A stretch of DNA of 64,000 nucleotides from Psettodes erumei (lineage: Eukaryota > Chordata > Actinopteri > Pleuronectiformes > Psettodidae). The notes beneath the pieces were generated by a model. It saw nothing but the letters and a program-made list of their open reading frames with translations, was not told the origin of the DNA and did not search any database. A program made the translations under genes and the position numbers. Shown piece after piece: positions 1-11,214 of the stretch (position 1 is the stretch's first letter; each line of letters starts with the position of its first letter). The stretch covers positions 3,410,001 to 3,474,000 of the forward strand of contig JAFBJZ010000772.1 of the NCBI GenBank assembly GCA_016785225.1, in the 5' to 3' direction.

Positions 1-1115
1 AGTGCATGGGACAAGAACCTTCCCAGTATTCGGCACAGGTTGGATTCAAGAAGAAAGAAAATTGCGGTGCTGGAGGTTTGCCAAGTAGATCACATTTGGC
101 AAGGCTAATTTTATTTATTTATGCATCGGGATTCCATAATTATATTTCAGTAACATTGTATAAAACAAACCAAGGTTTACGCTGCACTTTTGTTGTAATT
201 ATCAGGCACCAAAAGTATACTGAGTGGTTTCAACTAGTTCTTAAATGTAGATATGGCTGGGAAAAACACAGGAACACAGGAGTACCAACTGGGTATTTAA
301 AGAAAATAAGAAATAAGACCATTACAAAGAGAGCAGACCGTCAGCCAGGCTGAACATTTTCCCAAAGTAAATATAAAATGTTTCCAGATCATCTGCGGCC
401 GAACAGGAATTGACCCAGAAACCTCCGAATCAGGAGCTTAAGCCTATGTGGTGTGGGCCCCAACAATTCAGCTATCAAGTCATCTCATGTATTTGAAATC
501 TTTAAGCATTTAAGTATATAATTCTGATTTTGCTGTGTCTCACAAGTTGTTGGATTCCCGGATCTGGATATTGATCCATATCCCAAACAATCCAAAATGT
601 AATGGTTTCTATGTTAGACCAAGAGCTGCCTCTGGTAAAAATGACATGAAAAACCCTCCATTGCTTTTTATGCAATCCCGCTGACAAACAGACAAACAAA
701 GCAAAACCTTATATCCTTGTCGAAGGTGACAAAACATTTCTCTGAGTGTAAGAGTCTTTTTCTTCATCACTGTGTGTGCAATAAACGTCCATGACATTGA
801 ACAAAATGCCTTCAAATAATTCAACCAACCTGTATATAAGAGGACCAGGTCAACTATAATAATATAGTGGAAGGCACATCAATGCTCAACTGTAGTTATA
901 GCAGCAATATCTTATGTGCAATGATTCTGAACTGACACAACTCATACAAATGCTTCTCTCAGAGAAATACAAACATTTTATCTCAACAATTGCCATCAAA
1001 CTGCATGTTTTCAGTCACATTTTTATAAACAAGTACAACTCCAGCATGTGTGCATACCCAAACGACACCCTCCTAAGTGAATAAACATTATAACTTCGAG
1101 ACAATACGCATTAAA
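1..1115. other. Non-coding left edge
   Basis: No convincing exon is seen in this AT-rich stretch on either strand. If the candidate - strand gene at 1152-1427 is real, this stretch would be its first intron. I could not find a following exon with a good acceptor and a coding-like frame. A short segment near 390-470 resembles a decayed tRNA-type T arm on the - strand but does not fold into a tRNA. Confidence 0.5.
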
Positions 1116-1151
1116 TTAAACCCAAACACCCCCGATGTACAGCACGTGTAC

Positions 1152-1427
1152 CTGTCGCAGCGGCGGATTGTCAGCGTTTAATGACGCTTCACAGAAATGC
1201 TCGGACGCGGCATCGATCACCTTTGTAACGCATGCCCGTAGAACATTAACCTCTACAATATAGAAGTTGGATATCTTCTCACCGTTGAGATGCTGATAAA
1301 GATCAGCAGTAGCGAAGACAAGCAGCGTGTGTTCGTCATCTTGAGGTACGACCGGAAGTTTCCACCTGAGACCCCCGAGACGCCGCTGCTTCGGTGCCTG
1401 AAGTTTCACATGGGTGCTATTTAACAT
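1152..1427 (-). CDS. Candidate first coding exon of an unrecognised gene
   Basis: An open - strand frame runs from ATG at 1427 to a phase-0 donor (CAG|GTACAC) after 1152, giving 92 codons. An in-frame ATG at 1475 would add 16 residues. The peptide has ordinary globular composition, with stretches such as LPVVPQDDEHTLLVFATADL and SNFYIVEVNVLRACVTKVI, and none of the low complexity seen in most chance frames nearby. The block is dense in CpG while the surrounding window is CpG-poor, as expected of a promoter and first exon. The frame stays open past the donor to 1116. I do not recognise the family and assign no function. It could instead be a terminal coding exon, a fragment of a domesticated element or a chance frame in a CpG island. 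Further exons would lie off the left edge. Confidence 0.42.
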
Positions 1428-2637
1428 CTTCCACAGTCCATGTGAAAGATAAAATAACGTGGCTTCCACGCACATTCCCGGAGATAATTTTAAATACTGG
1501 GAATTAATTTTTCCTCGCTAATTAAATTAACAAAACACGAAAGTGCTCGCACAACTTATGGGTGCCCCACACATACAAGCAGAAGACATGATAATAAATC
1601 CCTGTAATGTGGATGAAAATTTATTTTGTAAAAATTTGCATGTGCGCTATAATGTATACTTTAGTTTAATTTGATTTTTTCTTCTCTATAAAATTGTCAC
1701 TGTCTTGCTTTGTTGTTTGTATTCTTCCATAATGTCATTATTTAAGTATCAGTTTAAACATATCAGAATAACACCTTATTCATGGAATAAATTAAATTGT
1801 GAGCTGTATTCTTTTTGTATTCATAAAGCCCTTGGTAAACATGATTAGTGAGAGCTAAGTATTTTTTGTAATAGAAATACAACATACTTGCTATTCTGCG
1901 TGAGTTTAATTGTCAAGGAGTAACAGATTTATGCACCTCCTTTGTTTTAAAGGGGTTAAAGTCAAAATGAAACATCAAGACATACCTCAGAAACAATTAT
2001 CAAGAGTGCAAGGTGTTACCGCCCGGTGTTAGTTGGCACATACAAATGACCATACAGAGTGCAATATCTGCTGACCCAAAACTGTCACTCTGTCTGCTTC
2101 CATTATCTTAACACCAGTGAGCACCTAGTTGCGTCAGCTTATGTAAGTGTGCCCAGGTGCAAGAATTCAAAGCAAAGGTGTTTTCCAATAAACACTGTCC
2201 CACAGCAAACCTCCCCAGCGCCAGGCCAGTATCAAGATATCAAACACCATGACAGGAAGAGTATAGAGGGGAGAGAAGAGACAGAAGAGAGCGGAATTGA
2301 GATGTCAGACCACAGAGGTGTTTCTGGTTCTATATTACAGGGTATTTACAGCTGTGCAGATGTGTGTGTTTGTCAGGCGTTGACAGTGAACTTCTGGGCC
2401 TGGGTGGAGACACCCAAGTGTTGTATGGTAGCTGTCGGGCTGGGTGGTATTGATGGCAGCCCGGGGGTTTTGGAAGGATACAGGTATTTGTGTATGAGCT
2501 AGAAACAGTTGTTCCCTCAGAGTAATGACTACCTGTGCTCCCTCTGCCTGATTTATAGTTGTTCAAGATCTCTCCTCACCTCAGGATTTGTGGCAGGACC
2601 TACACATTCCCACTCCCAACTCGTTACATGCGGACAT

Positions 2638-2760
2638 TTGGTCAGGACCCTTCCAAGCACACAGCAATATTTCCCTAAACTTTCAGTGTAGCTGAGAACA
2701 TTGGCAGTCTATTGAACTACCATGCGTGTTGAAAAATTATGCCGAAGGGGTCCTGACCAA
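2638..2760. repeat. Short inverted repeat
   Basis: TTGGTCAGGACCC at 2638-2650 is exactly complementary to GGGTCCTGACCAA at 2748-2760. Similarity continues imperfectly for a few more bases on both sides of each arm. The arms are 97 bases apart. The interior shows no strong further pairing and no coding frame. It may be the remnant of a small inverted-repeat element or a chance pairing. Confidence 0.5.
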
Positions 2761-5294
2761 GCATGAGTTCACAGGAAAGGCAGGATGCAGTGAATATTCT
2801 GAACACAGCCAGTGACCCTGTCCTGTCATTCTCCCCTGTCTGTGTCACACACTTTGTAGATGTGGTGTGGGTCTGAACCAGGATGCAAGTGGACAATGGG
2901 ATTATCATTGCTGATTGGATATCATATGTTATTCTGAGTTGTGCATCTGTACATGTCTGCTTTCACAGAGGTTTTGATCAGGCCAATGTTCTCCTTGGAG
3001 TCCAGTGGTGACAAGGGAGGCTGAGAAGCCGTGAGGTCTCTGAGCCTCAAAGTGGTAGAGTTGAGGGAATAATCCTTTAGACTATATCAAAAGTACTGTC
3101 AACTTCAGAAATGTATGCAAGAGGAATACTGACTGTATTGTCTTGAGCACAAACATAAAAGATACAAATATACATATACATACAAATATAAAAGATATGC
3201 AAATAAAGGTGTCTGTGACAGTTGAATGCTGTTTCTCTGGCTTGTGGTTGTAGAATTCAGTTTTGTCTTTCTGTACTGAGACGTGAAAGAAAGGTTTGGT
3301 AAGAGAGTAAAAGTTTGCTATTATCTGTGGCATGGAAATACCCATCACCCCAACCTCATGGGACAATACAAACTTGATGATTATACAACACAACCACCAT
3401 GATACCACAACTGCTGCTGATGTGACTGTTCTGGTCACAGCTGGGATGTCTGACTTTGTGAGACAACTCCTAATTACCTCATTTATTACCTCATTCATTA
3501 AACCATTTTATTATCTGTGATGGAATTTTTGTAATTATTTTCACTCTAAAATTATTTAACTTGCTCATGACACAGCTACAGAAATGCATAATTTGGGAGT
3601 GTCTTTGATATTTTTTTTTTCAGTTAAGTAAGACATGTGCAAAGGACTTTACAGGAGCACATGTTCAGATGCAGTGATCAGGTTTCCAGTAGAGTTAATC
3701 AATCATAACAACATTGTGATTATAGTAGGATGTATGCGTATATGTGTCAGAAATAAATAATTATTGGGCTTGTTTAACCCTTTTCAAAAAGAGGTTTGTT
3801 AAAATGCTATCCTACATAGAGTCCAGTTCATAACCTGGGGTCATTTTTTTCTTTACACAACATTTTTGTTTTTTCCTGGCACCTGGTTTATGCTGAGAGT
3901 TTCAATCCCCAGTAATGCTCTCGGTGTGCAGCTCTACTCTCATGCAACCAAATGTATGAACTGTTTCTTCTTAAACTTGTCTTGTATTGCCTTGTAAATC
4001 CCAAATTGTCTTTAAGGGATAAATGCTTTGTATTTCCTGGAGAAAGGGCAAAGCCCAATAAAAGTTAAGGGAAAGTGTAAAAGTAAAAGATGGTAGAGAG
4101 AGAGAATAGATAGAATGCTTCACATGATTAGGAAAAACCTACATGGCTGTCCTGTGTCTGTTCTTTATTGTTGAAACCTAATCCCACAAGAGAGAACCTC
4201 CAGCCACGAAGGTTAATGAGGTGAGTAAACACGGAAATCTTCCAGAACATTGTCGGATGGGGAAGATTTTCAATTATTTTCCATGCCTGGGTGTGAGGAA
4301 AGCACTCAAATTTCAAGCCTGATTTTGTAGAATAGCATATAAATGTTTTCTCAAAACATCCCATTCAAAATGTTTCAGGTTTGCTCAACTTCCAGGCACG
4401 TTGTCAGTGTGAAGAATTCAGCTCTGTTCAAATATAGAATAATACAGACAGCATGCTCTGCATATTATACTTCCTCAGATTGGTGGCATTCCTGTGTTAT
4501 GTTACATCATACTTGTGTACTGTGTTGGTCTTACCCACAAGGTTCACATTAAGGCGTGAAATTATAGAGGATTAAATAAGACTGACTGGCTATTTCATAT
4601 ACCTTCATACCTTCATATATCCTTAAAATAATCTAATCGCTTATGTTTAGTTGATGTTGGACTTTAATGGATCTTGGAGTAGATGACAATCATATGAGTA
4701 CAGAGGAATTGGTCCTCAAAGTGTGTCGATTGTCTGTTTATTCAAGTTCAGTTGTTTTTACATTCTGCCAGATAGAGGCCCGGGGATTTGCCTGATCAAT
4801 TATATATATATATATGTATGGACACATTCAGGACTGCTTTTATCAATACTCAACAAATTAAACAACAAGATAAATATACTTATCTGTCTTCATACACACA
4901 CAATTACTTACAGTAATAATGGTTTTATAGACTGTTCTGATTCATTAAATGAGGTTTGACAGAGTTGAAAGCTTGCGTTAGTCATTTACATTAGTCATTA
5001 CTCCATGCACATGCAATGTTATGAGATATCAGAGAATCCAGTTTGGAGACTTTTGAGGAACAGTAAAAGCTGTTTCACTGTGCCTGCTGATTAGGCTGAT
5101 ATTACTGCTATTTCATACTGTAGATACTAGATACATCCAAGAAATGGAGCAGAACTGTAGGTAGAGCAAAAGACTGATCATACTGTAGATCTGCAGACAA
5201 CACTTTCAAAGTACACAGTTAATTTAATGTGCTTAAATGTGTATACGTCAGCATGAACATTATTGCATTAGGCATAACAGTGTGTTGATATAGC

Positions 5295-5343
5295 TGTGTG
5301 TGTATGTGTGTGTATGTGTGTGTGTGTGGGGTGGGTGGGGGGG
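5295..5343 (+). repeat. Interrupted TG repeat next to a G-quadruplex motif
   Basis: An interrupted TG run ends directly in GGGGTGGGTGGGGGGG at 5328-5343. Four runs of at least three guanines with one-base loops can be drawn, the classic pattern for an intramolecular G-quadruplex. The TG part could adopt left-handed DNA. Confidence 0.75.
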
Positions 5344-5466
5344 TTGGTATTTGAATGTCTGTGTGTCTCATATTGCTGCTGGCATCCACAGATCCAAGGG
5401 GCGAACACAGTGTGCATATCCATGAAATGGATATGGCTTTCAGTACGGTTTGATGCCACACCTCAT

Positions 5467-5479
5467 TGACCTTTGACCT
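5467..5479 (-). promoter_or_regulatory. Perfect DR1 nuclear-receptor motif
   Basis: Read on the - strand this is AGGTCA, one A, AGGTCA. That is the exact DR1 consensus bound by RXR heterodimers, HNF4 and COUP-TF. The match is seen directly. Function is not shown, as such a 12-base match can occur by chance. Confidence 0.35.
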
Positions 5480-5831
5480 TTTAGTCGGTTTTTCCAATTG
5501 GTCACATATCTTTGCTGTATCCTTGCTTTGCTCTGCAGCCACGTGGACTATAGTAATCCCACTTGGAAAATATTTCCTTGATTTATGTGATGGATATCAA
5601 CTGTAAGAAAAGGAGGTGCAGGCTAACTCTCATAGCATCTCAAACTATTTATATACTGTATGTTCATGTTTAAATGAGTACCATCATGTTATCACTACTA
5701 ATCTTATTTTTGACTTTAATTCTCTGTACTCTGACACTATTGGACACTCTTAGGGTTCCTGATAGTTCAGCAACTGGAGATGGATTAAACCCTCAGAGCA
5801 CACACATCTGTCCCCTCATTTACGCCCCCCC

Positions 5832-5869
5832 CACACACACACACACACACAAAATAAATAAATAAATAA
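5832..5869 (+). repeat. CA repeat followed by an AAAT repeat
   Basis: About ten CA units (5832-5851) run straight into about four AAAT units. It is a compound microsatellite in non-coding DNA. Confidence 0.85.
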
Positions 5870-6927
5870 TAATAAAAAAATTATTGTGATTTACTGCATA
5901 TATAGTGAGAACGTTTTTAGGCCCATGACATAACAGTAGGACATTAGGATATTGATCTTAGAGACTAAGTAAGATACTTGGCAAGCGGTAAGGGCTATCA
6001 GATGGTAGGATGAGGAGAGGGAGAGGAAGGAGGCAGAAGAGAGAGGTTGAATGGGATTAGTATCCATCTACAGCCTGACGGCATGCCAGGGCATCTCCTC
6101 CTCCTTCTTCATACTGCATCACATCATACCACTGAGGATTTGGCAGCTGAAACCAACCCTGTAACCTTGCCCTTAGTCTGGACGCCTGCTGCTGGACTCC
6201 AAGGTGAGAAATATTCCTTGTCCATCTGAAAACCCATTTGTTATGCATCAAAACCAACAGCAATAGGTTTAAAAGGTTGCATTTTCCCTGCGGTGACCTG
6301 ATCATCACCTGTTGAGGTCACTAATGCACTTGCTCACGCAGAGACATTGCTGTAGCAAAGCCTGGATCATGAGGTCTGCCTCACTTTGGGGAGATTTTTC
6401 TCTGTCAGTACAGCTTTTTCTGTGTTTTTTTTCCTGTTGGTTATGATGACATGTTTAAATACCACTCTTTTAAGATAGGCCTGTGTTCAGCAGCAATATA
6501 AATATCTATGTGATACTGTAGCATTAAGCAGCAATATGCTGCAGTGCTTTGTACTTAAATTAGTTGATGTTGTACAATAATCACAGATGCCTTGATGCCT
6601 TTAGTGGGCCAGGAAGGGTTTTGTGCTTGATGCAAATATTTCCCTTTAAACAGCCTTGGTTAAATGTGTTTTGTTTAACTGTTGCAACTATCAACCGCAT
6701 CGATAACAGCGGTAATAGGATAAAGAGATCTTTACATTATTGAAATATGACAAATCACACAAGATGATGTGACAGAGCTGAGGCTGGGCTCAGAGAGCAA
6801 GAACTTCAGCTCTTTAGCTGTGTAATTTAGGAAAGGTATCATGGTCCTGTTTAACACATTAACAAACAAGGTGGTGTAGAGAAGAGTGCTCATGAGTGCT
6901 TTTAAGACTGCATGTATGTAACTGTGT

Positions 6928-6930
<3 letters not shown>

Positions 6931-6961
<31 letters not shown>
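6931..6961 (+). repeat. TG microsatellite
   Basis: An uninterrupted TG run of 31 bases in intergenic DNA. Confidence 0.9.
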
Positions 6962-6963
<2 letters not shown>

Positions 6964-8169
6964 GCTCGCAATGTTGTAAGTATTTTCCGGAGGTGTGAAT
7001 GGTGATGAATTGCCGGCGTCGGGAGATCAAAAGCTTAGATGAAATGTTTGACACTATAACAGCTGCAGTGTTGTGGATTTCCACTGATACTGTTGAACAC
7101 AGTTAAAACTGCTGGCACCTTCGACTCAAAACACTTGAGGGGGGGAACTTATTAAGACATTTCTGCATGTTTACTTTGGTCCATCACTTCCATTTTACAA
7201 GGTCCACATGAGCTGTTTCGCAAACTCTTTGTTGTTGTTTTGCAACAACACACACAATGTTCCTCTCTGTTTTGTAGTGGATAAGTTCCACAGAGAGCTG
7301 TTTTATTGAGAACAAGGGGTATTCGATTTAAGCCCCCCTGTGCCTAGCCAAATTCGCAGCATTACATAAGACAAAATCTGGACAAAGTGTGATTCCAGAA
7401 GAAACAATAAAAAGGGGAACTACAGTGACAGGCTGAATCATAATAGCAATGAGACTATTAAACTCAGCAGACAGATTTATGGTGACTTTAAGTACAACTA
7501 ACCCCACTGCATGAAACGTATTATCACCATCATCCCTAAGACTTATATATAGATGTGCATTTGACATGTAACATTTCTATTTACAGTGCCTAACAAGATT
7601 TGGTGTAGATGCCCCAGCAGGGCAGTGTAACTGTGCAAATCCCAGAGAGTGTTGGCATTCTCAGTATTAATCTGGTTCAGTTGTGAAGATAAATGCAACA
7701 ACCATGCTCCGACTGAGTCAAATTCCTTTTTCAGATCCAGGGCCACTCAGATGTCTTAGTAATGAAGGCCAGCCATCAGAGGAGAAACAGTCCAGTTTGC
7801 CTGGCCTGTTGTGCACAGCTGGAAATGAAAAATGACACCCAGGGCTCGACATCGCACACATTGCTTCATCTTTCATAAAACTGATGTCCTGGCCTGGTGA
7901 TATAACAGCAGGTCTCCACATAGCGTCCTTGTATTTTAAACAAATTTGCATGATGGATGATTCAGTGCTTTTAATAAAGGAGAAGCTGCCTGTGCCTCTG
8001 TGACTGTGATAAGCTCCCATCTCCTAACAGTTATGTTAATGAGCTAATTCTTCAGTCAGTGCTTGCTAATTACTTCCCTTAATCGTCACCAGACACATGG
8101 TGGTCTATTATTATTATTATTATACTATATTATAGACTGTACAATGGGCTCTATTTTTTAATTAATGTA

Positions 8170-8256
8170 GTTTCTTCCTTTCTTCCTTTCTTTACTTCTA
8201 TCTTGTTCCTCCCCCCCTTCCTTCCTTCCTTCCTTCCTTCCTTCCTTCCTTCCTTC
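8170..8256 (+). repeat. Pyrimidine tract with CCTT tetranucleotide repeat
   Basis: An almost pure C/T tract whose right half (8217-8256) is about ten CTTC units. Long mirror-like pyrimidine tracts of this sort can form triplex DNA. It lies between unique sequences and encodes nothing credible. Confidence 0.85.
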
Positions 8257-8915
8257 AGCTTTGGTATCCTTACCCATATGGCTCAGTCTTTGATGTCTTT
8301 CCCAAATCTACACGCATGTAGTTTGTCATGTTGCTTCATAGCGGGCACATTGCTGTCTTCCAGCATGAGCGTCTCCGAACACACAAAGACACACATGCAC
8401 ATGCTCAGCATCTGAAATCAAAATGGAAATGTTCTTTGCCATATGGTACTTGTATAGTGGTACAGGATTACGTTTTCATAAGATAAGTAACATATGTAAA
8501 AAGCTATGACATCCTGCTATATAAGTTACAGCTTTTTCAGGGGCCTTCACTCTTCATGGCAAACTCAAACAGCAGAATCTAATGTCTACCTTAATGATCA
8601 TCCTGATGCCAACCTCATTTTCATAACTGCACTTAATGAAGTACAAGACTGCACTACAAGTGCACACATAGTGTGAACTACGAAAGGCACCAGTTTTGGC
8701 AAGCATGAAGGGCACTGCTTTCATTAGGACAGAATTTGGTAGCCGACTGCAAGTGACAGATGACTGCACTGACTGCTATTTTATGGCTCCTTCAGCCATG
8801 CTTAAAGTTGAAATATGTGAAAGAATAAGAAGAGAATATATTTCACACTAGACATAGAGGTCACATCCAACCTGCTATGAATTTTATGGTGGCTCAGATT
8901 CCTACTCACTGGGTA

Positions 8916-8980
8916 TATATATGTGTGTGTGTGTGCATGTTAGAGAAAAAGGAGGCGAGAGAGAGAGAGAGAGAGAGAGA
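8916..8980 (+). repeat. AT/TG run and GA microsatellite
   Basis: A short AT-then-TG run (about 8916-8936) is followed by 24 bases of pure GA (8957-8980), separated by about 20 bases of purine-rich sequence. Confidence 0.8.
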
Positions 8981-9390
8981 TGAAATAAAAGTCACAATCA
9001 ACTTGATAAATGGTATAATATTCTCAGTGGAAAGTGTCATTTCATAAGATTCATGGGTCTCGGTCCTTCCAGCTGTTCAGGTCTGCTCACTGGATTCAAG
9101 ACTTAACTACTGCTGTCAACACTGTCTCATATCTATCTAGGGAGTGCTGGACAGTTTGAGACTATGAAGTTGAACTTCATTCAACTGCACTTTTTTGCCT
9201 TGTTAATAGAATGACATTTACATTTGTCCTTTTTTGTCACCAACAGCATACAGGGAAATGTTGTAGAATAAATGCCTATAATATCAATATTTTATATAAA
9301 AGACAAACTATTTAATGGTGGAGGGATAATTTTTAACAACTTGTAATTTGGCTTGATCATATTTTACGCACACAAATGTGCTCAGTACCC

Positions 9391-9660
9391 TTTTTCGCTT
9401 GCTTTATTATGCATAATGTGTATGCTAATGGTCATTTGTTCTCGTGTGTGACTGGGAGAGTGTGTGTGTATGGAAGAGTGCAAGAGAGAGATAAAGAGAG
9501 GGAGATTGATCACAGAGGGAGTATTACTCCCCTGTGGGTGTTGTAAGGGAAGCACTATTATGCAGATGAGCAGGTTAAATGTAGTTGGACACCACCCAGC
9601 ATGTCATTAAATTTATAATGGCAGTGGGACCTTAATGTTAGGCTGCTATTGTAATGCGCT
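9391..9660 (+). promoter_or_regulatory. Candidate enhancer-like block
   Basis: This block combines TATGCATAAT and ATGCTAATG (POU/octamer-like) with several TAAT and TTAAT motifs in non-repetitive sequence, and a near mirror pair (GTATTACTCCCC) in the middle. That texture is common in vertebrate developmental enhancers. The call is inference from motif density. Conservation was not tested. Confidence 0.2.
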
Positions 9661-9870
9661 GCGTATTCCCCCTGAACAACTCTGAACCACCATTAACCAC
9701 CTGGAAGAGCCCCTCAGTCTCACTGAGTTATTATTATTATTTTTTTAAATCTCTCATTCTGCTCACAACATTGAGCCCATTCTTTTTCTTTTTTGCTCTT
9801 TTACTCAATATTCTGGTTTTGTCAGCCTTAGGTTGCTCTCTCTCTGTTTATCACTCGTTAAGACCCCAAA

Positions 9871-9900
9871 TAATAATAGTAATAATAATAATAATAATAA
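9871..9900 (+). repeat. AAT trinucleotide repeat
   Basis: About ten TAA units, with one interruption near the left end. Confidence 0.85.
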
Positions 9901-11191
9901 AAATCTGACAGCAGCCCATTATGTCTGGACCATCCTATTATGCTACTGGACAGCTAGTGTAGATGGCATAAATATAGCAGGCCATACCTGATGAGCTCAG
10001 AGGACAACAGTGAAACCCATTAACCCAATTACCCAATTATCTCAAATGATGGGTGATTATCAGACATTATCACCAATACTGCTGTTGCACCAAGTAGCTG
10101 TTTTAGTGGCCTGAATATAGCTATCCATGTCTCTATTTTCTTAGTTTAATGAAAGGCACACATGCAAATATACACAAATGTATTTAGTCCTTGGCTTGAA
10201 CTTACTTACCCTTTTTTACAGGATGTCCAGTGCAGTGTTTCCTTTTCTGAGCCATTTGGGATCTTGAAAGAAGCTCTCGTATTCTATAGCAAAGGAAACA
10301 GAGCTGTTAGTGCGGGGTCACGACCTCTCACCTGTCATGTGAGATGACCGTTTGTGTGTCTGCGTGACATGTGAGTAGCACATGTCATGCTATTCACTAT
10401 CCACTGATATGTTGTTTTTGTAGCTCCTCTGTGTCTCTCTCTGTCTATCCATCTGTCCTCAAATCCAGCCTCTGCAAAACCCAGTGAATAGAGCTCTGTT
10501 AGATGTAAAAATCATTTTCAAATGACAGCAGTAACCAAACAGCAGTAATACAGATTGCATCTGCGCCCTTTAATCAGCGATAATAGCCCTAGGTCTTCAT
10601 GAATCTACAGCCAAGAATGTGCCTAAGCACTCCGGCAATCCTACTTCCTGATGATTATCCATCTCCTCCTGTTCCCTCCCTCCTGCCGCCTGCTCTTCCC
10701 CTTCCCCTCCTCCTCCTCTTCATCTTCTCCACCCGCCTCCTACAATTCATCGCATCACACCCAGTGATGATGGACATCTCAAGCACAGACCACTGTTTAC
10801 CCAGTCTAAAAATAAGAGGTTAGGCTCCAAACCCCATAACCCTTGCATGCTTGACATGTAAGATGCAAGGTGTGTATGTGTGTGTGTGAGCATGCTTTAC
10901 TTTCAGAGGTTGAAAGGGTCAGTGGTTAGGTCATGTGTATGTACAGTATCTATGCCAGGTAAATGAGATGTCCAATGAAGGACGAAGGCTTCTGTGTCTA
11001 CTCGTCATCTCTCATGAGGCACAGTGTCACTTGCGCCCCCCCCCGCACCCCCAAACCCCCTCCCGCAACTCTTCTCCCCAGTCACCCCCCTCTCCCACCT
11101 CAACTGGTGGTAATACAGCCAGGGCTATTCTTAGCTTTGCTGTCAAGCCTGTCTCTGGGGAGCACCCAAGAGGTCTTTGTTAACTACACAC

Positions 11192-11214
11192 CACACACAC
11201 ACACACACACACAC
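11192..11214 (+). repeat. CA microsatellite
   Basis: About eleven uninterrupted CA units in non-coding DNA. A C-rich stretch lies 100-150 bases to the left (about 11035-11100). Confidence 0.88.

Noticed and set aside
390..470. tRNA-like T arm on the - strand near the left edge
   Set aside because: The GGGTCAATTCC segment lacks one base of the B-box consensus, no acceptor or D stem pairs, and the anticodon arm cannot be drawn properly. At most it is a decayed tRNA-derived SINE fragment.
5219..5542. 107-codon - strand frame with PTPHTHTYTHIHT
   Set aside because: The core is a translated TG repeat, and the flanks show no gene structure.
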